Source of the DNA: Toxonevra muliebris
Taxonomy: Eukaryota; Arthropoda; Insecta; Diptera; Pallopteridae
Direction of reading: 5' to 3'
NCBI GenBank assembly: GCA_963691655.1
Contig: OY829326.1
Location: 94,171,235 to 94,235,234, forward strand
DNA length: 64,000 nucleotides
Shown here: in pieces, positions 57,753-64,000 of the stretch
Layout of the letters: each line of letters opens with the position of its first letter
Position numbering within the stretch: the stretch's first letter is position 1
Notes under the pieces: model-generated
What the model was told of the DNA's origin: nothing
Database searches by the model: none
What the model saw: only the letters and a program-made list of their open reading frames with translations
Translations under genes and position numbers: made by a program

Positions 57753-58141
57753 CTTTTTTATTTTAAAATCTCTTCTGGCATATAGTACATATATCACAAA
57801 AATAAGTTGTTTCCACACACCAAAAAAAAAACTTTAACCTCAAAATCTTCTCAAATCTACTACTAATATCTACTCTACTAAAAAGCGACATAGAAAATAG
57901 TTGAAATAGAAACTATATTATGAAGAAAAAAAATGTGATTCTTACTTTTTTGAACTCAATACTACTAAGTGATAGATAGATGATGTGACAACAGTAAGTT
58001 TAAAAAAACTTTAATATTCAAATTGACCACATTTTACTCCTACAATTTTAGTTTTATTCCTCGACACTGTGAAAAGTGCTCCCTAAAACAATCTATCTCA
58101 ATCTGCCCGTGCATTACCTTTTAATGACCAATCAGGGCTTA
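57753..58141. repeat. Dispersed repeat copy B (partner at 47104-47501)
   Basis: Direct-orientation homologue of the sequence inside the hAT element at 46985-48477. Here it has no CAGTGTTGCC ends, so the shared sequence is a distinct element or the hAT copy has lost its borders. Confidence 0.7.
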
Positions 58142-58872
58142 GTTACGATCATTAAAAAAAGCTTTCTTCATCATTATGAACACATTTCAATACTTTTTTA
58201 GGTAACTTGATGCACAAGGGTTGCATTTAAAATAATGAAAATTTGACCTTTTCAGCTTTTCTCTTCAGGAACTGGAACGCCTTTTGAATGTATAGCATAT
58301 AACGATGTGTAATATGTTTCTGAGTTTTAGTTTCTGAGTGCGACAGCTTGATGCACGACTGGTTCCTGCTCGGCTCGTCGGCTAATTGGGTGGGATACTG
58401 CTTGCAACCGCTCACCTGGTTAGCACGCCACAGCAATTATTACTTTAATTTTGCGTGCATCATAGATGGGGGTAGAAAAGAAAGAGAAAGCTAGAAAGTG
58501 AAAACAAAGAGATAGATAGATACAAAAGGAAAAGGACATTGCAGTTCGCATTCTGCCATCTTTGTTGCCCTCAGATGTTGCGGCATCAACATTTGCCCTC
58601 CCAACCATGAACATCTTCGAATATCCTGATATTCAAATTCAATAGATGATCCCTAGGACGAACCACAACCAAGCCTACTTCACTTCATGGACTCAAACTA
58701 GAAAATGTTTTATTTCATGATTATAAATTTTTTATTTATGTGTGTTCAAAATCTTAATCATAATTTAAATGTAATAGCGCAAGTAAAATAAATATTAACG
58801 TAAAAAAATATGAATGTACTAATAATATACAGTAAATAAATAAATAAAATAAATATAAATAAATAATGATAA
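58142..58872. other. Intergenic DNA
   Basis: No gene recognised. A patch near 58252 (CAGCTTTTCTCTTCAGGAAC) belongs to the repeat shared with 47826. Confidence 0.4.
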
Positions 58873-60042
58873 CACAGTGTGACAAAAAAAAAAAGACTTT
58901 GAATATACTTTTTTCGAGGTTTGCACGTGTTTACCAGTGTATATATAATTGTATAAATAAAGAAAATACATTTAACTCTGTTTCCAACGAGTTATAAATT
59001 TTCAAAATCCATTGAGGTTTGACTGATATTTCCGACTTTATATGGAAAAAATCCATATATTTTTAAGTTGCTGTTTTGTATTCTTAAATAGTCGGAGTAA
59101 TACTCGTCTACAAATTTTTACATACCTACCTATGTATTGAAATTTGTGTAGTCAAATAAAAGAGTCAGTCATAAGTCAGCTACACCTCAATGGATTTTGA
59201 TAATTTATAACTTGTTGGAAACAGAATTGAACACAGTTTATTTTCATATATTTTTATATATACAATGGTAAACAAAGTAGTCGTTTAAAACGCCATTCAA
59301 AATGGCGAAATGTAAAATTTTTTTAGATTTTCCTTATATTTTGCCCTCTAACTCCGGTAATTCTTAACCCTCTATTTCCCAAATTTTTGATTGATAAAAA
59401 AATTGGAATTGATTAATATTGACGTAAACATCATAAAGTGATTTAAGAATCCAAAAAAAAAACTAATGGGAAAAGTTTGAACGCCTAAAAATATTTGTTG
59501 TTAAATGAGCTTTTATCAATTTGTTTTAAGTAATTAAATGCTTTATATAAAAAATTCAAATTCTCAGTATGACGGGAAGTATTTTATTTATTTATTTTAT
59601 TTTTTCACTTCTATCTCAAATACAATCAAAATAATTAATTTCCCTATTTTTTACAAATATTTGACTTTGACTGTCTCTAACTTCTGTAATACGCGTCATA
59701 GCTCATAACTTTTTAAAAGCTTGGGAAATTCCCTAAACGATGTAGCGAATGTAGCAACAGAAAACTATTATGGTGGCGATTCCATCCTTTTTGGTGAAGG
59801 CCGTCTGAGGCGGTCTTGAGAACTAGAGGGTTAAGAATGAAATGTAAAAACTTACTCATCGGATAAATAAAAGTATAGTTACGGGCAAGTAGATGCTTTA
59901 ACCTATCAAAAATGGGTTTTTCGTCCCTAAGTCCAGATTTTGAGGGTCATTCCAAAATTCTGAGTATACAGAAGTTCTGTTTGAATAGACCTACAAGTTG
60001 AGCTATGTCTCGAGGAAAGTATATTTTCATTGTCACACAGTG
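58873..60042. mobile_element. 1.17 kb element with CACAGTGTGACAA ends, TAA flanks
   Basis: The left end CACAGTGTGACAA and the right end (inverse of CACTGTGTGACAA) match at 12 of 13. TAA directly flanks both sides (58870-58872, 60043-60045), consistent with a 3-bp target duplication as in PIF/Harbinger elements. Other complementary stretches near the ends (ATATACTTT(T/C)) extend the repeat. It carries a nested TTAA-flanked MITE (59368-59830) and no recognisable transposase. A terminal fragment of the same family lies at 42017-42216. Confidence 0.7.
59368..59830. mobile_element. piggyBac-like MITE, TTAA target, CCCTCTA ends
   Basis: Starts CCCTCTATTTCCC and ends GAACTAGAGGG, with TTAA at 59364-59367 and 59831-59834. 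463 bp, non-coding, nested in the element at 58873-60042. Confidence 0.7.
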
Positions 60043-60164
60043 TAATTAGTATGACCTACTAATCTAACATTTATTGAAATATTGAGTTAAGGGCATATTA
60101 ACAAATCTTTTGCCCTTAAAGTTGCCCACACACGTTGCGACTTGTTGCATAACCACGTTGTACA

Positions 60165-60235
60165 AAAAGTTGGTGTTTTTCCACGTACGTTACAATTTGT
60201 CACACGATTAGTCTTGCATTCTTGCATTTTTGCGA
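60165..60235. repeat. Dispersed repeat copy (inverted partner at 49135-49198)
   Basis: Inverse of the sequence at 49135-49198, with the outer side continuing CACACACGTTGCGACTTG (60128-60145), which may be the true terminus of the repeat family. Confidence 0.55.
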
Positions 60236-60439
60236 ACAGTAAAAAAAATAAATAATAAATATGAAAATAAACGAGAAGTCGAAGTACAAGGCCACAAACG
60301 ATGCGACGGAATAGTCAGTAGACTTAAGAGAATAGGTCTGTTTCCGTACTTTTTGGGTAAAGACTGGTAAACTTAGAGTAAACAAAAATTTTCTCTGTAG
60401 TACACGAAAATGCACATGAGTACGGGAACGCAAAAAAAC

Positions 60440-61147
60440 ACTTTTCTTGCACGAAACATAACGTCAAATTTTAACGACAGTTAAATTCAAAAAATAAAGT
60501 TTCTGTGATATTTAATAAAATAAAAATTGTTAAATCTTACAAGAAAATAAATTAATAATGAAAAAATTAAACATAAGTTATTCGCCTGTCTACTTTTGTA
60601 GAATCTTCGGATTCACAATCACCATTTGCATTATTCAAAAATGGCAGAAGCTTCTACAGCGTCAGAAGTTGAACAGACACATGCGTTATTAACCTTTAAC
60701 TATGGAGGTGAATTTTTTTACCTTTTAACTTTATTAAAAAATTTTAGTAAAAAAAATGTTTTTTGATAATTATTTGTTCTTTGAAAACAAGCTAATAACA
60801 TTTTTAATTAAAATAAATCTAAAATTTTAAAACTTTTTTTTTAGGTTCAACAAAACTGGCACTTTATTTCATAAGGTGGGGTAAAATTTACCACTACCTC
60901 CACAGTTAAAGGTTAATCTGTGGAGAATGTAGTTAAAAATTAACAAATATACAAATAATACATTTTGAAATGTCTTTTGAACATTTCCATTTTAAATAAC
61001 ACTTAAGTATTTCTCTCAAAATTCTTTATTTATTTATTAATTTAAAATTTTAAATATATTTTCACAAAAGCAAAACAACTGATTGTTTGACACTTTTAAC
61101 ATTTTTATTCGAAGAAAAAGGGCGGGCTGTTTCGTGCAAGAAGAAGA
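60440..61147 (+). mobile_element. TIR element with short open frame
   Basis: A perfect 15-bp inverted pair, TTCTTGCACGAAACA at 60444-60458 and TGTTTCGTGCAAGAA at 61129-61143, delimits about 700 bp. Inside, an ATG at 60642 opens MAEASTASEVEQTHALLTF, which runs into a separate TTAA-flanked MITE at 60693. The frame may be the N-terminus of a lost transposase or an unrelated exon. No target duplication was recognised. Confidence 0.45.
60693..60912. mobile_element. piggyBac-like MITE, TTAA target, CCTTTAACT ends
   Basis: The left end CCTTTAACTATGGAGGT and the inverse right end ACCTCCACAGTTAAAGG match at 16 of 17. TTAA lies at 60689-60692 and 60913-60916. 220 bp, inserted into the open frame that begins at 60642. 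Confidence 0.8.
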
Positions 61148-61187
61148 AGAAGACATTAGCCTCTCATCTCCGCTCCAATTTGCAATT

Positions 61188-64000
61188 TTTTTTTTTATTT
61201 AGGCAATCAACACTCAGGGGGTACCCCTATGAATGCAAAGCATTGCGTTGATTGAGGAATGAAGATAGATTAGTGGTAGGAGGAAAGAGGGAGAAAAAGT
61301 TGTGAACGTTTGTTTTAAATTTGGAAATGTCGTAAAAGTCAGGAAAAACTGTTGCAGGGAGCTTATTCCATATACGCGCGGTACGGCAGAGAAAAGAACT
61401 ATTTCTGTAATGCGTGGTGCGTTGGGGTACCATATCCACGTGGAAAGCGTGACTACCGCTTGCAGTTCGAGTAGTTCTGGTGAACACATGAACTGGTGGA
61501 ATCAAATTCCGTATCTCAGCGGAACATTTACCATGAAAATACCGGTAGAACAGAGTCACACAAGCCACGTTTCTACGGTGTTCCAAGGAGTCAATAGAGC
61601 TGGAAACCCTCCTGTCTCCCATTTGCTTTATCGCCCGATGTTGAATACGGTCCAGGAACTCTAGTTGCGTTCGTGAAGCTCCTGCCCATAGGTGCGAATT
61701 ATACTCCATTTTGGGGCGGATATAGGTGGTATAGATCATGCGGAGATCAGATGGAATAAAGTATTTCTTACACCGCTTTAGAAAGCCGAGGCACTTGGCC
61801 GCTTTTTTCGACACATCAAAAATATGATTATTCCAACGAACGTCACATTGGATGGACATGCCCAGAACATCAAGAGTTTCTGACTCCGCAATAATCACCC
61901 CACCCATAACCAGGGGGTTAACAGAGGGTTGGGGCACTCGTTTGTGGGATAACAAACAACATTGGGTCTTACGCGCGTTGAATTCAACTCTGTTCGTGAG
62001 ACCCCACTCGTAGATTGATTGGAGATCATTATTGAGTGAGCCATTCATAGCATGCCGTTTACTCTCAATCTCCAAAGAGTTAGGGCATTTTGAGCAGGTG
62101 TATGAATGACAAATGGTGCTGTCATGTGCAAAGGAGTGAATGGGATTTCTAGTCCAGTGCTTTGTGCCACACTCGGTCAAACGCCTTGGAAATATCCAGA
62201 GCAACCGCTTTGCTCTCACCTAAGCCATGGACACTATGGTTCCAGTTCTCGGTGAGAACCGCCATGAGATCGCCCGTTGAGCGATTACGGCGGAAACCGT
62301 ATTGGCGGTCATTAAGCAATTCATTTCGCTCTAAATACTTGACCAAGTGAAAGTTTACTACAATCAAATTCCGTATCTCAGCGGAACATTTACCATGAAA
62401 ATACCGGTAGAACAGAGTCACACAAGCCACGTTTCTACGGTGTTCCAAGGAGTCAATAGAGCTGGAAACCCTCCTGTCTCCCATTAGCTTTATCGCCCGA
62501 TGTTGAATACGGTCCAGGAACTCTAGTTGCGTTCGTGAAGCTCCTGCCCATAGGTGCGAATTATACTCCATTTTGGGGCGGATATAGGTGGTATAGATCA
62601 TGCGGAGATCAGATGGAATAAAGTATTTCTTACACCGCTTTAGAAAGCCGAGGCACTTGGCCGCTTTTTTCGACACATCAAAAATATGATTATTCCAACG
62701 AACGTCACATTGGATGGACATGCCCAGAACATCAAGAGTTTCTGACTCCGCAATAATCACCCCACCCATAACCAGGGGGTTAACAGAGGGTTGGGGCACT
62801 CGTTTGTGGGATAACAAACAACATTGGGTCTTACGCGCGTTGAATTCAACTCTGTTCGTGAGACCCCACTCGTAGATTGATTGGAGATCATTATTGAGTG
62901 AGCCATTCATAGCATGCCGTTTACTCTCAATCTCCAAAGAGTTAGGGCATTTTGAGCAGGTGTATGAATGACAAATGGTGCTGTCATGTGCAAAGGAGTG
63001 AATGGGATTTCTAGTCCAGTGCTTTGTGCCACACTCGGTCAAACGCCTTGGAAATATCCAGAGCAACCGCTTTGCTCTCACCTAAGCCATGGACACTATG
63101 GTTCCAGTTCTCGGTGAGAACCGCTATGAGATCGCCCGTTGAGCGATTACGGCGGAAACCGTATTGGCGGTCATTAAGCAATTCATTTCGCTCTAAATAC
63201 TTGACCAAGTGAAAGTTTACTACACTATCCATGACCTTGGCCAGTGTAGAACAAATTACGATGGGGCGGTAATTCGCAGGGTCCGTAGTCTTGCCCTTTT
63301 TAGGAATAGGCTGAACGTTTGCAACTTTCCAACAAGACGGAAATACACCTGCAGTGTATGAAATGTTAAAAAGATTGCGTAACGGTCGCGCCAGTGTTGA
63401 CGAGCATGTTCGCAATACATGGGCTGGAATGCCATCGGGCCCCGAAGCCTTATTGATGTCGAGACTCGCAAGCACTCTTTTAACTACACGTGTTCGAAAG
63501 TGTATCTCAGGCATAGCACAAGATACAGGTTCGATAACGGGTAGTGGCTGATTGCTATCTGGCAGAGAAGAGTTCTCTGCGAAAATGCTAGCTAAAAGAT
63601 TCGCTTTATCAACTGAGCTAGTGACGAGGCGATCACCTATAAAAATAGTTGGAATTGACGAAGTCGTTTGGTTCTTTACTCTCTTTACAAATGACCAAAA
63701 GTTCTTACTACCCCTATGGAATTGTAAGACTTTTTGCCTCTGGCGCTGTTCGTGAAGAAACTTTTCGCGCCTTAATATGGCATTACAGCGATTTCTTGCC
63801 TGCTTACGAAACTGTTCAGTATTGGTATTCTTGTAAGATTGCCAGTTGCTGAAAGAAGCCTCTTTAGACATGACTGCTGATCTGCAAGTCGCATTAAACC
63901 ACGAGTTATCTTTAGGTTTAATGTTAACCATTTTATTAGGAATGAAAGATCGCATTCCTAATAAAATAATTTCTTCTACCATTTTAGCACTGGCTTCTAT
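61188..64000 (-). mobile_element. Non-LTR retrotransposon with internal tandem duplication
   Basis: Minus-strand ORF2-like protein, entering from the right window edge. 63982-63011 encodes the linker and first part of reverse transcriptase (NKASGPDGIPAHVLR, ANYRPIVICSTLAKVMDSV, YGFRRNRSTGDL, ALDISKAFDRVWHKAL). Then the frame breaks: palm residues up to the catalytic loop are deleted and the loop reads SFAHDST instead of FADD. The rest (LGMSIQCDVRWNNHIF, LRMIYTTYIRPKMEYNSHLW, LFYRYFHGKCSAEI) follows to a stop at 61227. The T-run near 61188-61198 is probably the poly(A) end. The tail to palm segment occurs twice (61501-62362 and 62363-63224). Jockey/CR1-type; non-functional. Confidence 0.85.
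61501..63224 (-). repeat. 862-bp tandem duplication in the LINE
   Basis: Two consecutive 862-bp units, 61501-62362 and 62363-63224, are nearly identical (differences seen at 61626 versus 62488 and at 62262 versus 63124). Each runs from within the tail region to the YLERNELLNDRQYGFRRN region. The junction at 62362/62363 joins VVNFHLVKYLERN to the middle of the tail (SAEIRNLI). Could also be an assembly artefact. Confidence 0.85.

Noticed and set aside
58873..60042. Assignment to Transib from the CACAGTG heptamer
   Set aside because: Both flanks show TAA instead of the 5-bp GC-rich duplication typical of Transib, and no RAG1-like protein is present.
1..64000. Bacterial or symbiont contamination or a prokaryotic-type system
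   Set aside because: Introns, poly(A) signals, fly orthologues and dipteran transposons run through the whole window; no Shine-Dalgarno-led operons were seen.

Overview
The window looks like nuclear DNA of a higher (cyclorrhaphan) fly. It is strongly AT-rich, has short introns (61-70 bp) with GT..AG borders, and its conserved proteins resemble Drosophila proteins. It is packed with transposon debris of typical dipteran type: mariner, Tc1, hAT, piggyBac-like and pogo-like DNA elements, plus jockey/CR1-type and RNase H-bearing non-LTR retrotransposons. Species cannot be named from sequence alone; the transposon load suggests a large-genome fly rather than a compact Drosophila genome (inference). 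I found no bacterial operon, CRISPR array, rRNA or functional tRNA.

Host genes are few. (1) 2517-7710 (+): the last two coding exons of a GAS2-like cytoskeletal linker, probably pickled eggs (pigs), split by a 3.25 kb intron full of transposons. (2) 29247-29675 (+): Chrac-14/POLE3, an intronless histone-fold protein. (3) 32461-34419 (-): APC7 (anaphase-promoting complex subunit 7), a complete four-exon TPR protein of 584 aa. (4) 39029-40294 (+): an RMND1/DUF155 mitochondrial protein, intronless. (5) 51403-51797 and 57019-57400 (+): two paralogous three-exon genes for small secreted eight-cysteine proteins of the single-domain von Willebrand factor C (SVWC, Vago-like) type. They share intron phases, 5' and 3' flanks and an Inr+DPE-like core promoter.

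Most of the rest is mobile DNA, often nested. The clearest cases are hAT elements with 8-bp target duplications at 3775-4819, 28599-29095, 35836-36813 and 46985-48477; TTAA-flanked piggyBac-like miniature elements at 11774-12418, 41174-41391, 59368-59830 and 60693-60912; a 706-bp TIR element at 22327-23032 inside a ~143-bp tandem repeat that also preserves empty-site copies; a 1.17 kb element at 58873-60042 with CACAGTG-like termini and TAA flanks; a subterminal-repeat element at 43383-44631; and a long foldback-like structure at about 45381-51218 that hosts a LINE, a hAT element, a MITE and two SINE-like tRNA relics and ends about 100 bp before the predicted start of the first SVWC gene.

The right end (61188-64000, - strand) is a non-LTR retrotransposon carrying an 862-bp tandem duplication. 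Both units share the same palm deletion and the same mutated catalytic FADD motif (FAHD). No new multi-gene system stands out. The most notable items are the SVWC gene pair with its conserved promoter, the foldback element abutting it, the hAT insertion next to the Chrac-14 start, and the transposon stratigraphy.
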